Assembly (NCBI RefSeq): GCF_002269385.1
Contig: NZ_CP022957.1
Span: 1,173,001-1,237,000 of the forward strand
DNA length: 64,000 nt
Reading direction: 5' to 3'
From: Maribacter cobaltidurans
GTDB lineage: Bacteria; Bacteroidota; Bacteroidia; Flavobacteriales; Flavobacteriaceae
The translations under genes and the position numbers were made by a program. Each line of letters begins with the position of its first letter. The stretch's first letter is position 1. Of the stretch, positions 24,951 through 34,820 are shown piece by piece. A model generated the notes under the pieces. It saw only the letters and a program-made list of their open reading frames with translations, was not told the origin of the DNA and did not search any database.

Positions 24951-27176
24951 TTAGAAACTAACGGTAACCTTTCCCCTTACATAAAAAGGAGTTCCCGGTG
25001 TAAAATGTATTTCCTCAACAGAGGAAGCCTCGTTGAATAACCGACTTTCGGTCGCAAATTGCGTTTCGTTCCACTCAGTATCAAAAAGGTTTTCAACGAT
25101 TAAACCGAAAGTCCAATTCTTTAGACTATAATTTAAGGTTGCATCGGTTACAAAATAGCCCTCGGCCACAATGGAATTGTCCTCATTAGCAGGTCTTTCA
25201 TCGATATACCTATAATTGAGACTACCGAAGAAGCCATCAGTATTTCCCAAGGTCATTCCTCCAGACATAGTAAAATCCGGAGCAAGGGGAATATAGTCAG
25301 CTCCATCGGCTTCCTCGGTACTCCGTGCATGGGTATAATTGGCATCGGAATATAGATATAGCCAATCCAATGGCTGATATCGTGCTCCCACTTCGACCCC
25401 CATTCTCCTTGTCTTGCCACTAGGTTCTACAATGGCCGCATCGCCAACGTACACGAACTCCTGATCCAAAAACAGACTCCATAAGGTGGCGTTAAGCACC
25501 AATTTATCCATAGGTTTGACAATAGTTCCAAGATCAACACCATATGCTGCCGGTAGGATTTCCTGGCCCCCGTTCGCCACTACTACCCGGGTATCGTTCG
25601 AATGAAAACCGATTCCCGTCTTTAGAAAGAACTGTGTATTCTGCGTGGGGCTGTAAATGGTATTGAATTTGGGACTGATGGCCATTTTTTCTTCACTGCG
25701 GTTATCATACAGTCCGCTTAACTTGTTGTAGTAATCAAACTTAAAATAATCCAGTCGCAGTGCCGGTTCAAAGGTGAACTTACCCGAATTTACGCTAGCC
25801 CCGGCAAAAGCATAGGCGTTGACCTCATCGATATCCCCATAAGCCAGGCGTTGCAATAGTTCTTGCCTGTTTAAGGTTCTGGACAATTGGTTGTCATCTA
25901 TATTATCATATCGAAAACCAATACCCCCGTTGTACTCAAACTCCAAATTGCCGAATTTGGCCGATTTGTTATTGAAAACGGTCTTGGCCCCGGCCATTAA
26001 CCGGTCTTCATATTGCTCTATTTGATCTCCGTTCACTAGGTCTTCCAGAAAAAACGTAAAGTTGGAAAAAAGGTTAAAATGATATTGGGACACAAAGGCC
26101 ATAGTTTCCAAGGATTTACTTGAACCTAGATTTTTGGTATGGTTCAAAACCACGTTGGTCCTACTGGTCTGTCCGCCTTCGGTATGATCAATGGCACCAA
26201 AGCGACCGATTAGCCCTTGGTCTATCGCTCTTTGTGGCACCTGCCCCGAAGCATCCCATTTACTGGAAAAATGTGATGCCGTCAAAATCAGTTCCTGTTC
26301 TCCGGGCAAGGCATAGCTATATCTTCCCATAACATTGATTCTATTAAAATTCTGGGGCGAATCAAAAGGGCCATCCGTTAAATAGAGCTCAGAAGCCAAA
26401 TAGGCACTGCTATTTTGATTTTCCAGCACATTCAACATCCCCATGAACCTACGGGTACCAAATTGTCCTATTTCGGTAGACACCATACTTTGGTCCAGGC
26501 GCTTTCGCAATTTTAGGTTAACATAACCAGCGGTGTTAAAATTCCCTTGGTCTGCATAATAAGGCCCTTTTCCAAAATTGATGTTCTCTATGGTCTCAGG
26601 AATTACAAAATGAAGGTCTGCATAACCTTGTCCATGGGCATGGGAAACCATGTTAACCGGCATTCCTTCCACGCTAATGGCCACATCGGTTCCGTGGTCC
26701 ACGTCAAAACCGCGTAAAAAAATCTGTTCCGCCTTTCCTCCTCCGGCATGTTGACCAATAATCAGCCCTGGTACCTTTCTAAGAATTTCCTGTGAGGATT
26801 TTACCGGGTTTGTTTTAACGTCAACATCAACCAGTCGGCTTAAAGCATCCACCTTGGATACCAAAACCACCTGATCCAGTGAAATGAAGCTTTCCTTGAG
26901 AACAATGGTAATAGGTTTCTCCAAATCTGTCCGACTCACAACCCGGGTTTGGGTTTCATATCCCAAAATTGAAAAATAAATGGTATCGTTTACCGTGGTC
27001 CTATCCAGTACGAAATGTCCCGTAGCATCGGTATGGTTATGCTGACCGCTGGTTTTATTGAATATCCCAGCATCTTCCAAAGGCGTACCGGATTCATTTA
27101 CCAGTTTACCCTTTAAGTTTTGTGCGGCAATGGTACCCATGAAAAACATGGATATCCCCGCGATAATATATTTCAT
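24951..27176 (-). CDS. TonB-dependent outer membrane receptor
   Basis: The 741-residue receptor has a signal peptide (about residues 1-18), a carboxypeptidase-regulatory-like domain (about 20-105) and a plug domain (about 120-230) with LRGFDVDHGTDVAISVEGMP followed by a His-rich HAHGQGYADLH loop. A 22-strand barrel ends in VRGKVTVSF. It imports an unidentified ligand using TonB-ExbB-ExbD energy. The His-rich plug loop, a GQHNHTD stretch in the N-terminal domain and the His-rich membrane protein encoded upstream hint at a transition metal or metal complex; that is inference. A terminator follows directly. Confidence 0.9.
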   Translation of the reverse strand: MKYIIAGISMFFMGTIAAQNLKGKLVNESGTPLEDAGIFNKTSGQHNHTDATGHFVLDRTTVNDTIYFSILGYETQTRVVSRTDLEKPITIVLKESFISLDQVVLVSKVDALSRLVDVDVKTNPVKSSQEILRKVPGLIIGQHAGGGKAEQIFLRGFDVDHGTDVAISVEGMPVNMVSHAHGQGYADLHFVIPETIENINFGKGPYYADQGNFNTAGYVNLKLRKRLDQSMVSTEIGQFGTRRFMGMLNVLENQNSSAYLASELYLTDGPFDSPQNFNRINVMGRYSYALPGEQELILTASHFSSKWDASGQVPQRAIDQGLIGRFGAIDHTEGGQTSRTNVVLNHTKNLGSSKSLETMAFVSQYHFNLFSNFTFFLEDLVNGDQIEQYEDRLMAGAKTVFNNKSAKFGNLEFEYNGGIGFRYDNIDDNQLSRTLNRQELLQRLAYGDIDEVNAYAFAGASVNSGKFTFEPALRLDYFKFDYYNKLSGLYDNRSEEKMAISPKFNTIYSPTQNTQFFLKTGIGFHSNDTRVVVANGGQEILPAAYGVDLGTIVKPMDKLVLNATLWSLFLDQEFVYVGDAAIVEPSGKTRRMGVEVGARYQPLDWLYLYSDANYTHARSTEEADGADYIPLAPDFTMSGGMTLGNTDGFFGSLNYRYIDERPANEDNSIVAEGYFVTDATLNYSLKNWTFGLIVENLFDTEWNETQFATESRLFNEASSVEEIHFTPGTPFYVRGKVTVSF

Positions 27177-27286
27177 AATATCGTAATTATTGAATTTGAT
27201 TAGCGTGAATAATTGTGGATTTCAGGGTATAGGTCATTTGCCGAAATAGTAAACTTCGAACAAGAGAGATTATACCCTTTTACTAT

Positions 27287-27730
27287 TTATTTACGCTGGG
27301 GAGGAGGTGTACTTATATGGATATACCTGTAATGCTGTCTTTTGATATAACACCAATTGGGTTGTTTATTTTCTGCGAGGACAGTAGCAGGCATCAGTTT
27401 AGATTCACCTGAAAAATGTTTGTCCAATTTTTCAGTATCAGCATCCTTTTTATCCTTTTTCTGCTGTTTATTGGCTTCCAATAATTCCTTAAGTTCTTCC
27501 AAAGCCTTATGGGAATGGCCCACCATACCCTCCAAGGATGAATAATCCGGTAATTCGTGCCCAAAGGCGTAACTATGATGATGGCCTTTGGGAGCCAGCA
27601 TGTGGGACACTTCGTGCAAAGTCTCCATCACCAAGCCATTGAAAATTCCTAGGAAATAAAATATGCACATGAGTCCTCCGCCTAATCGAAGTAACTTACT
27701 TTTTGCATATTCTTTGGTACATTCCACCAT
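27287..27730 (-). CDS. Hypothetical His-rich membrane protein
   Basis: The 147-residue protein has one membrane helix (about residues 15-35, GGLMCIFYFLGIFNGLV). A segment rich in histidine follows (HEVSHMLAPKGHHHSYAFGH, residues 39-58), then a lysine-rich charged region and a basic C-terminal tail with TPPPQRK. I recognise no family. It lies 110 bases upstream of the TonB receptor on the same strand behind its own TATTTTTG box, so both are probably co-transcribed. The His cluster suggests metal binding. Confidence 0.65.
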   Translation of the reverse strand: MVECTKEYAKSKLLRLGGGLMCIFYFLGIFNGLVMETLHEVSHMLAPKGHHHSYAFGHELPDYSSLEGMVGHSHKALEELKELLEANKQQKKDKKDADTEKLDKHFSGESKLMPATVLAENKQPNWCYIKRQHYRYIHISTPPPQRK

Positions 27731-27749
27731 TGATTTGGTCTACAGGTTT

Positions 27750-27757
27750 CAAAAATA
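27750..27757 (-). promoter_or_regulatory. -7 promoter element for the His-rich protein and receptor
   Basis: The minus strand reads TATTTTTG, a perfect TAnnTTTG, 19 bases before the ATG at 27730. Confidence 0.4.
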
Positions 27758-27846
27758 CCTACGAAACTTAAATGGCGAAGGTTTTATTTTTATTTTGTTT
27801 GTAACAATTACAGGTTAGACCTGTCTTACCTAAAAAAAGATTTACC

Positions 27847-28362
27847 ATGGATATCGTTTTGTTGGTCATTGGGTTTGTTTTTATGCTAATTGGTATTTTA
27901 GGAAGTTTTTTACCCGTTCTACCTGGTCCTCCCTTAAGCTGGATAGGGCTGCTTCTTTTATATTTAACAAAGGCCATACCCAACAATTGGTGGATCTTGG
28001 GAACCACCTTGGCCATTGCCCTAATCGTTTTTGGATTGGATTATATAATCCCAGCTATGGGCACTAAAAAGTTTGGTGGCACAAGGGCCGGGGTCATTGG
28101 AACAACAGTTGGATTGTTGGTCGCCTTGGTTTTTCCTTTTTTTGGTCCTTTTGGTATTGTTATCTGGCCATTTATAGGTGCCTTGGTTGGGGAATTGTTG
28201 AACAAGGCCGATAAAAAAACGGCCACTAGGGCCGCTTTTGGTTCTTTTCTAGGTTTCCTAACCGGGACATTTTTAAAATTTCTTGTGGCCATAGTGTACC
28301 TTGGATTGTTTATAGCCACGGCATGGGAATATCGCTTGGCCCTTTTTCCATACTTTGATTAA
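27847..28362 (+). CDS. DUF456 domain-containing membrane protein
   Basis: The 171-residue protein is almost entirely hydrophobic, with five to six helices. It has the DUF456 signature GSFLPVLPGPPLSWIGLL (about residues 20-37) and glycine-rich later helices. The family is widespread and without known function. Its stop overlaps the end of the convergent nitroreductase gene by four bases. Confidence 0.88.
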   Translation: MDIVLLVIGFVFMLIGILGSFLPVLPGPPLSWIGLLLLYLTKAIPNNWWILGTTLAIALIVFGLDYIIPAMGTKKFGGTRAGVIGTTVGLLVALVFPFFGPFGIVIWPFIGALVGELLNKADKKTATRAAFGSFLGFLTGTFLKFLVAIVYLGLFIATAWEYRLALFPYFD

Positions 28363-28913
28363 TTGAGCCAGGTTGTTTTTTCTGATATCGGTGTTCTCGA
28401 TGCTTCGGGCAATTCTCCATCAAAATAACCCATATAGAAAAAGCCTAAACATTTTTCACCTTCATTCAAATCGAAAAACCCATCCATATATTTTATGAGT
28501 CCCGGTGAGCTCCAATAGGCCCCAATGCCCATTTCAGTACAGCAAAGCCACATATTTTGCACCGCCATGGCAACTGCGGCAGTTTCCTCCCACTCCGGAA
28601 GACTTTCCTTTGGATCCCTTTGTATGCAAATTGCTATTACCGCGGCAGCTTTCCTTGGGTTTTCCTGAAGCTTTTTGATTTTCATTTGCTTCGGCCTTGG
28701 GTCCGATTCTCTATATTTTTCAGAAAGAAATTCACCCAACCTTGCCTTCGTATCACCTTGAATCACTTTAAATCGCCAAGGTTCGGTATGCTTGTGGTTT
28801 GGAGCCCAGTTAGCGGCCTCCAATATTTTTTCTATGTCCTGTTTTAAAATGGGTCGATCATTATATTGAGGTGGAAAAACCGAACGCCTTTTCCGTATGA
28901 GGTCAAAAATCAT
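28359..28913 (-). CDS. Nitroreductase family protein
   Basis: The 184-residue FMN-dependent oxidoreductase shows the family's RKRRSVFPPQYNDRPI opening, EAANWAPNHKHTEPWRFKVI (FMN contacts) and the GIGAYWSSPG segment. It resembles the small YdjA/NfnB-like dimeric nitroreductases; the physiological substrate is unknown. It lies downstream of the LysR gene on the same strand with a 38-base gap. Confidence 0.88.
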   Translation of the reverse strand: MIFDLIRKRRSVFPPQYNDRPILKQDIEKILEAANWAPNHKHTEPWRFKVIQGDTKARLGEFLSEKYRESDPRPKQMKIKKLQENPRKAAAVIAICIQRDPKESLPEWEETAAVAMAVQNMWLCCTEMGIGAYWSSPGLIKYMDGFFDLNEGEKCLGFFYMGYFDGELPEASRTPISEKTTWLN

Positions 28914-28951
28914 ATTATCCGTTTTAGTACTATAAAATTAAGATGTTTGGT

Positions 28952-29839
28952 TCACGAATCAAACAAAAGGTCGATACAGTTCTGCAACACCGGGTTCCTA
29001 TTTTCCTTCTTCCAAATTACAGATAACAATGCCCTTTGTCTAATATCCTTTAGCTCAACAAACTTTACCCGCATTTGAAATCCGTATTGCAAAGCCGTTG
29101 GCACAATGGCGATACCCAAATTATTCTCCACCAGTTTAAAAATGGTCTGCGCATGGACGGATTTATGTGAAACCTTGGGTACAAATCCAGCATCTGAGCA
29201 AATACTCATAATGGTTTCATAATAATATGGACTATAATCCTGACTGAACAAAATGAAATTATCGTCAGCAAACCTTTCCATGCCGTCATATTCTCTAGTA
29301 AGCATAGGGTAGCTTTCCGGTAGCACTAAAGAAAATGTGTCCTCGAAAACCGTTTTCATGTTTAGGGCTGCCGGCACCCTGCCCAACCGAACAAAACCCA
29401 TATCCAATTCATCCTTTAGTACAGCATCCACTTGATTTTGATTGGATAGTTCCAGCAAGGACGTTTTTATTTTGGGAAATTTGTCCTTTAACCCCAACAG
29501 CAGGTCGGGAATAACTTCCTGCATAGCAGAACCAAGGAACCCAATTCTAATTTCCCCGGTATCACCATCACCAATCAATTGTAGTTGGCGTTTGGTCTCC
29601 TTCAATTGCTTGAATATATCCTCTGCCCTATTTCTTAAATAGTGGCCAGCGGGCGTCAATGAAACCTTCTTTTTATCCCTCACAAAAAGATCTACTTGTA
29701 AAATGGTCTCCATTTGCTTAATCTGCCGGGATAGTCCGGGTTGCGAAATAAAAAGTTTCTCCGCAGCCTTCCTAAAATGAAGTTCCTCTGCCACGGCCAA
29801 AAAGTATGTCAGATGTCGTAATTCTATTTGAGAACTCAT
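28952..29839 (-). CDS. LysR family transcriptional regulator
   Basis: The 295-residue regulator has the LysR winged helix-turn-helix at residues 1-65 (LRHLTYFLAVAEELHFRKAA, then LSRQIKQME) and a periplasmic-binding-like effector domain. It is transcribed divergently from hutH across 86 bases that hold two dyads, so it probably controls the hut operon, with a histidine-pathway intermediate such as urocanate as a likely inducer. That link is inferred from position. It could also drive the nitroreductase gene behind it. Confidence 0.9.
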   Translation of the reverse strand: MSSQIELRHLTYFLAVAEELHFRKAAEKLFISQPGLSRQIKQMETILQVDLFVRDKKKVSLTPAGHYLRNRAEDIFKQLKETKRQLQLIGDGDTGEIRIGFLGSAMQEVIPDLLLGLKDKFPKIKTSLLELSNQNQVDAVLKDELDMGFVRLGRVPAALNMKTVFEDTFSLVLPESYPMLTREYDGMERFADDNFILFSQDYSPYYYETIMSICSDAGFVPKVSHKSVHAQTIFKLVENNLGIAIVPTALQYGFQMRVKFVELKDIRQRALLSVIWKKENRNPVLQNCIDLLFDS

Positions 29840-29843
29840 AGTT

Positions 29844-29880
29844 ATTGATTAATCAATCAAATGATATTGGTAATTATCAA
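29844..29880. promoter_or_regulatory. Likely LysR binding region between lysR and hutH
   Basis: ATTGATTAATCAAT (29844-29857) is a perfect 14-bp palindrome and TTGGTAATTATCAA (29867-29880) a second, imperfect dyad. Both have the TTG...CAA form and are about 23 bp apart, like recognition and activation sites of LysR regulators. A TATCTTTA box (29891-29898) lies downstream as the likely hutH -7 element. Confidence 0.55.
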
Positions 29881-29925
29881 ACTTAACAAATATCTTTATA
29901 TGTGAAAAATCCAAAATAGTAGTTT

Positions 29926-31500
29926 GTGATATCGAATTCATTTAAATTAGGCGAAGATTGGCTTACAGCCGGAATTACGTTGAATATCTGCAAAGGGAAA
30001 ACCGGTATAGCATTGGGCCAAGCCAGTAGGGACAAGGTTGAAAACAGCTGGCACATCGTACAAAAAATAGTGGATAAAGGAAACCCCGTATATGGTATAA
30101 ATACAGGTTTTGGACCACTTTGTACGACCAAAATCTCCAAAGAGGAAACCAAAATACTGCAAAACAATATCCTTAAAAGTCATAGCGTAGGTGTAGGGGA
30201 ACCTATTCCTGAGGAATTAGTAAAAATCATGTTGATTTTGAAAGCCCATTCCTTGGCCAAGGGTTATTCTGGAATTGCAATCGCTACTTTGGAGCGCATT
30301 ATATGGCACATTGAACAGGACGCCTTACCTATTGTTCCATCCCAAGGTTCCGTTGGAGCCTCGGGGGACTTGGCTCCCCTATCCCATTTATTTTTACCCC
30401 TAATTGGACTGGGAAAGGTTCGATATCAAAATAAGATTATAGAAACAAAGGAATTGTTTCAGATTACCGGACTTACAGCGCTGGATTTGGGTCCAAAAGA
30501 AGGTTTGGCCTTGATAAACGGCACACAGTTTATAGCCGCACACGCTGTAAAAGTTGTGGAAAAACTGCATTCAATACTTGCTCAAGCGGATATCATTGGT
30601 GCCATGATGATAGAAGGCTTGCAAGGTTCCGTAAAACCATTCTACAAGGAACTTCATGAACTGAGGCCATTTAAAGGCAATATTCACGTGGCCCGAAGAA
30701 TAAAACGCTTGTTAAAGGGCTCCGAAATTATGGAGGACCATATTGATTGTGAACGTGTACAAGACCCTTACTCACTTCGCTGTATGCCACAGGTTCACGG
30801 CGCATCTCGCAATACATGGTTACATTTGAAGGAATTGGTGGAAACGGAATTAAACTCCGTTACGGACAATCCTGTTATTATTGACGAAGAGCTAACCATT
30901 AGCGGGGGTAATTTTCATGGTCAACCCTTGGCCATGGCATTGGACTATGCCTGTTTGGCCGCTTCGGAAATTGGAAATATTTCGGATAGACGCATTTATT
31001 TAGCTTTGGAAGGGAATAGCCCCGGAGTCCCGAAATTGTTAATGAAGGATACCGGAATAAATTCTGGCTATATGATTTTACAATACACCAGTGCTGCCTT
31101 GGCCAGTGAGAACAAAGGGCTATGTTTTCCATCCAGTGCAGATAGTATTCCCACTTCTTTGGGACAGGAAGACCATGTAAGTATGGGGTCCATAGGAGGA
31201 AGAAAAGCTTTGCGGGTCATTGAGAACGTTGAAAAGATATTGGCCATTGAATTATTGACCGCGGCCCAAGCTTTTGAATTTCGTAAGCCACTTAAATCAG
31301 GTATATTTTTGGATAAAATTCATAAATCAGTTAGAAAAAAGGTATCATTTGCAGATAAGGACCGCGTTTTTTCGGATGACATCGAAAAAGGGATTGAAAT
31401 GATCAGAAATAAGACCATTATTTCAGTCATAGATTCTATCGAAAAGAAAAAGGATATATCACTCAAAACAAAATATTCAGCACAATTTGAACACTATTAG
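29926..31500 (+). CDS. hutH: Histidine ammonia-lyase
   Basis: The 524-residue enzyme deaminates L-histidine to urocanate. The Ala-Ser-Gly triad that forms the MIO cofactor is at 145-147 in GSVGASGDLAPLSHL, and YGINTGFGPL and the later QEDHVSMGS segment fit the family. The start is GTG at 29926; no ATG is available before the conserved region. The length is near the usual 500-520. It heads hutH-hutI-hutU-hutG with a three-base gap to hutI. Confidence 0.95.
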   Translation: MISNSFKLGEDWLTAGITLNICKGKTGIALGQASRDKVENSWHIVQKIVDKGNPVYGINTGFGPLCTTKISKEETKILQNNILKSHSVGVGEPIPEELVKIMLILKAHSLAKGYSGIAIATLERIIWHIEQDALPIVPSQGSVGASGDLAPLSHLFLPLIGLGKVRYQNKIIETKELFQITGLTALDLGPKEGLALINGTQFIAAHAVKVVEKLHSILAQADIIGAMMIEGLQGSVKPFYKELHELRPFKGNIHVARRIKRLLKGSEIMEDHIDCERVQDPYSLRCMPQVHGASRNTWLHLKELVETELNSVTDNPVIIDEELTISGGNFHGQPLAMALDYACLAASEIGNISDRRIYLALEGNSPGVPKLLMKDTGINSGYMILQYTSAALASENKGLCFPSSADSIPTSLGQEDHVSMGSIGGRKALRVIENVEKILAIELLTAAQAFEFRKPLKSGIFLDKIHKSVRKKVSFADKDRVFSDDIEKGIEMIRNKTIISVIDSIEKKKDISLKTKYSAQFEHY

Positions 31501-31503
31501 CAT

Positions 31504-32754
31504 ATGGATGAACTAAAATTAATTGGACCCATCAGGCAACTTGTTACTATGGAGGCACTTCCATTGAAAGGGCCTCTTTCAGATAGCCAACTTCAAATTG
31601 TAGAGCAGGCGGGTATTTTGATTTCCAACGGAAAAATTTTAGCCATTGGAGTTTTTGAACGCCTAAAAACGGATTATTCCAAAGCCGAATTGTACGAACT
31701 AAAAGGAGACCATGTGTGCCTTCCGGGTTTTATAGATGCCCATACCCATATTTGTTTTGGTGGAAGTAGGGCAAACGATTATGCTCTACGGAATTCTGGC
31801 AAAACATATTTGGAAATAGCGAAATCGGGAGGTGGTATTTGGGATACCGTGACAGAAACAAGAAAAGCGGAAAAAGAGGAGTTGATCAAGAAAACTACAA
31901 AACTTGCCAATCGCCATCTTGAAACTGGAGTTACTACTCTCGAAGTAAAAAGTGGTTATGGTCTTTCGGTCGAGGAGGAAATTAAAATGCTGGAAGCAAT
32001 TAAGCAGGCGAACGATACTATTCCCTCTGATTTAATTGCTACTTGCCTCGCCGCCCATATGTTTCCAAAAGATTATAAAGGAACCAAAAAAGAGTATTTG
32101 GAAGAACTAGTCGTGAAGCTTTTACCAATGATAAAGGAAAAAGGCCTTGCCCATAGAATCGATGCATTTATTGAGGAAAGTGCCTTTTCTCCAATAGAAA
32201 TCGCTCCTTATTTTGAGACCGCCAAGAAAATGGGGTTTGATATTACCGTGCATGCCGATCAATTTACCCCGGGAGGCAGTCAAGTTGCCGTTGACTTTGG
32301 TGCGATCAGTGCCGATCATCTAGAAGCAAGTACCGAAAAGGAAATCCAGCTTTTGGCTCAAAGCGACACCATTGCCACGGCTTTGCCTGGAGCTTCGCTC
32401 GGACTTGGCTGTAATTTCACTCCCGCCAGAAAATTGTTGGATGCCGGAGCTACCCTTGCTATCGCAAGTGACCATAACCCCGGCTCTGCACCTATGGGTG
32501 ATCTATTGACCCAAGCAGCCATTTTAGGAGCTTTTGAAAAATTATCCAATGCCGAAGTCCTTGCCGGGATTACAATTAGGGCGGCGGCCGCTTTAGGACT
32601 GAAGGACCGAGGTAAATTAGCCAAAGGGCTATTAGCGGATTTTAGTCTTTTTCATACGGATAACTACCAAGAAATTCTATACAATCAAGGAAATTTAAAA
32701 CCCTGTATGGTTTGGAAAGCAGGAAGTTTGGTTTTCAACAAACACAAGGCTTAA
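31504..32754 (+). CDS. hutI: Imidazolonepropionase
   Basis: The 416-residue amidohydrolase performs the third step of histidine degradation, opening imidazolonepropionate to formiminoglutamate. The metal-binding GFIDAHTHICFGGSR motif (about residues 76-90), an HADQF segment and a late ASDHNPGS motif match HutI. Its stop overlaps the hutU ATG by one base. Its place before hutU in the operon does not follow the order of reactions. Confidence 0.95.
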   Translation: MDELKLIGPIRQLVTMEALPLKGPLSDSQLQIVEQAGILISNGKILAIGVFERLKTDYSKAELYELKGDHVCLPGFIDAHTHICFGGSRANDYALRNSGKTYLEIAKSGGGIWDTVTETRKAEKEELIKKTTKLANRHLETGVTTLEVKSGYGLSVEEEIKMLEAIKQANDTIPSDLIATCLAAHMFPKDYKGTKKEYLEELVVKLLPMIKEKGLAHRIDAFIEESAFSPIEIAPYFETAKKMGFDITVHADQFTPGGSQVAVDFGAISADHLEASTEKEIQLLAQSDTIATALPGASLGLGCNFTPARKLLDAGATLAIASDHNPGSAPMGDLLTQAAILGAFEKLSNAEVLAGITIRAAAALGLKDRGKLAKGLLADFSLFHTDNYQEILYNQGNLKPCMVWKAGSLVFNKHKA

Positions 32755-34754
32755 TGGATTTTAAATCAGAAATATTAGAAGGTATTCCAAAAAGTTTACC
32801 TAATAGGAAACAGCGTTCTCAAAGCCTTAGCCATGCACCAAAGCGAAAGGATATCCTTTCCTTGGATGAAAAGAAACTGGCCGTTAGGAATGCCCTTCGT
32901 TATTTTCCGCAATCATGGCACCCTGAGCTATCCAAAGAATTTGCCGAAGAACTCGAAGAATTTGGCCGCATTTACATGTATCGCTTTATACCGGAATATG
33001 ACATGTATGCGCGACCGATTTCCGAATACCCTGCCAAAACGGCTCAGGCAGCTGCTATTATGTTAATGATTCAAAACAATTTGAATCCCGAAGTGGCACA
33101 GCATCCGGAAGAATTGATCACTTATGGTGGAAACGGTGCGGTTTTCCAAAACTGGGCGCAATATTTGTTGACCATGCAGTTTCTGGCCACCATGACGGAA
33201 GAGCAAACACTTCATATCTATTCGGGTCATCCCATGGGATTGTTCCCTTCATCAAAGAAAGCTCCTAGGGTCGTAGTCACTAACGGAATGATGATTCCCA
33301 ATCATTCCAAACCGGACGACTGGGAAAAATACAATGCTCTAGGCGTAACCCAATATGGTCAAATGACGGCTGGTTCATACATGTATATTGGCCCGCAAGG
33401 AATCGTTCATGGCACTACCATTACCGTCATGAACGCCTTTAGAAAGGTTCTGAAAAATGGCGAATCTTCCAAAGGCAAAATATTCTTGACCGCCGGACTA
33501 GGCGGAATGAGCGGTGCCCAACCCAAAGCAGGGAATATTGCCGAATGCATTACCGTATGTGCCGAAGTAAACCCCAGTGCTGCCCAAAAGAGATATGAGC
33601 AGGGTTGGGTGGACGAACTCTTGGAGGATATGGATTCATTAGTGGAACGAATTAAACTGGCGGTTAAAAATGAAGAAGTGGTCTCCATTGCCTATATCGG
33701 TAATGTGGTTCATGTTTGGGAGCGGCTATACGATGAAAATATTTTTGTCCATTTGGGGTCTGACCAAACCTCATTGCACAATCCTTGGGCCGGTGGATAT
33801 TATCCTGCTGGGTTAAGTTTTGAAGAATCAAACGAACTTATGAGTTCCAACGCAACACTGTTCAAGGAAAAAGTTCAAGAATCCTTAAGAAGGCATGCCA
33901 AGGCTATCAACAAACATTCAGAAAAAGGCTGCTACTTTTTTGATTACGGTAATGCCTTTCTATTGGAAGCATCAAGAGCTGGTGCCGATGTGATGGCGGA
34001 AAACAACATCGATTTCAAATATCCCTCCTATGTACAGGATATTTTGGGGCCCATGTGTTTTGATTACGGTTTTGGGCCTTTCCGATGGGTCTGTACCTCA
34101 GGTAAACCGGAAGACCTACAAAGAACCGATCAAATCGCCTTAACAGTGATGCGGAAAATTGAAAAAACCACACCCATGGAAATTCAGCAACAGATGATGG
34201 ACAACATTAAATGGATCGAGGAAGCCGAAAAAAATAAATTGGTTGTGGGGTCACAAGCCAGAATACTATATGCCGATGCAGAAGGACGGGCCTCTATCGC
34301 CGAAGCATTTAATAGCGCCGTGAAATCTGGGGAAATATCCGCTCCTATCGTTTTGGGTAGAGACCATCATGATGTGAGTGGAACGGATAGTCCCTACAGA
34401 GAAACCAGCAATATTTACGACGGTAGTAAGTTTACGGCAGACATGGCCATACATAATGTAATAGGTGATAGTTTTAGGGGAGCGACCTGGGTTTCCATTC
34501 ACAATGGTGGTGGCGTAGGTTGGGGAGAAGTGATTAATGGAGGGTTTGGAATGGTATTGGATGGTTCCGAAGCTGCTTCAAAAAAACTTAAAAGCATGCT
34601 TTTCTTTGATGTTAACAATGGAATCGCAAGAAGAAGCTGGGCCAGAAACAAAGAAGCTATTTTTGCTTTAAAACGTGAGATGGACCGTACACCTGAGCTA
34701 AACATTAATTTGCCTAACTTCGTAGAAGATGAAGTTTTGAATTCAATTTTTTAG
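32754..34754 (+). CDS. hutU: Urocanate hydratase
   Basis: The 666-residue enzyme hydrates urocanate to imidazolonepropionate using tightly bound NAD. The family's TYGGNGAVFQNWAQYL opening, GGMSGAQPKAG nucleotide-binding loop, and SVSTHNGGG-like WVSIHNGGGVGWG segment are present. It is about 100 residues longer than proteobacterial urocanases (about 550). I start at ATG 32754, which overlaps the hutI stop; a TTG 14 codons earlier lies inside hutI. Confidence 0.95.
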   Translation: MDFKSEILEGIPKSLPNRKQRSQSLSHAPKRKDILSLDEKKLAVRNALRYFPQSWHPELSKEFAEELEEFGRIYMYRFIPEYDMYARPISEYPAKTAQAAAIMLMIQNNLNPEVAQHPEELITYGGNGAVFQNWAQYLLTMQFLATMTEEQTLHIYSGHPMGLFPSSKKAPRVVVTNGMMIPNHSKPDDWEKYNALGVTQYGQMTAGSYMYIGPQGIVHGTTITVMNAFRKVLKNGESSKGKIFLTAGLGGMSGAQPKAGNIAECITVCAEVNPSAAQKRYEQGWVDELLEDMDSLVERIKLAVKNEEVVSIAYIGNVVHVWERLYDENIFVHLGSDQTSLHNPWAGGYYPAGLSFEESNELMSSNATLFKEKVQESLRRHAKAINKHSEKGCYFFDYGNAFLLEASRAGADVMAENNIDFKYPSYVQDILGPMCFDYGFGPFRWVCTSGKPEDLQRTDQIALTVMRKIEKTTPMEIQQQMMDNIKWIEEAEKNKLVVGSQARILYADAEGRASIAEAFNSAVKSGEISAPIVLGRDHHDVSGTDSPYRETSNIYDGSKFTADMAIHNVIGDSFRGATWVSIHNGGGVGWGEVINGGFGMVLDGSEAASKKLKSMLFFDVNNGIARRSWARNKEAIFALKREMDRTPELNINLPNFVEDEVLNSIF

Positions 34755-34820
34755 GGATTTTTTTCAAGGCCAAAGGTCCCGTTCCTAAATTGGACTCATG
34801 GAAAAATCAGAAAGTAATAC

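Noticed and set aside
29868..29879. TGGTAATTATCA upstream of hutH as another Fnr site
   Set aside because: It has a mismatch in the outer half-site and no TAnnTTT box 23 bp away on either strand. It fits better as part of the LysR region.
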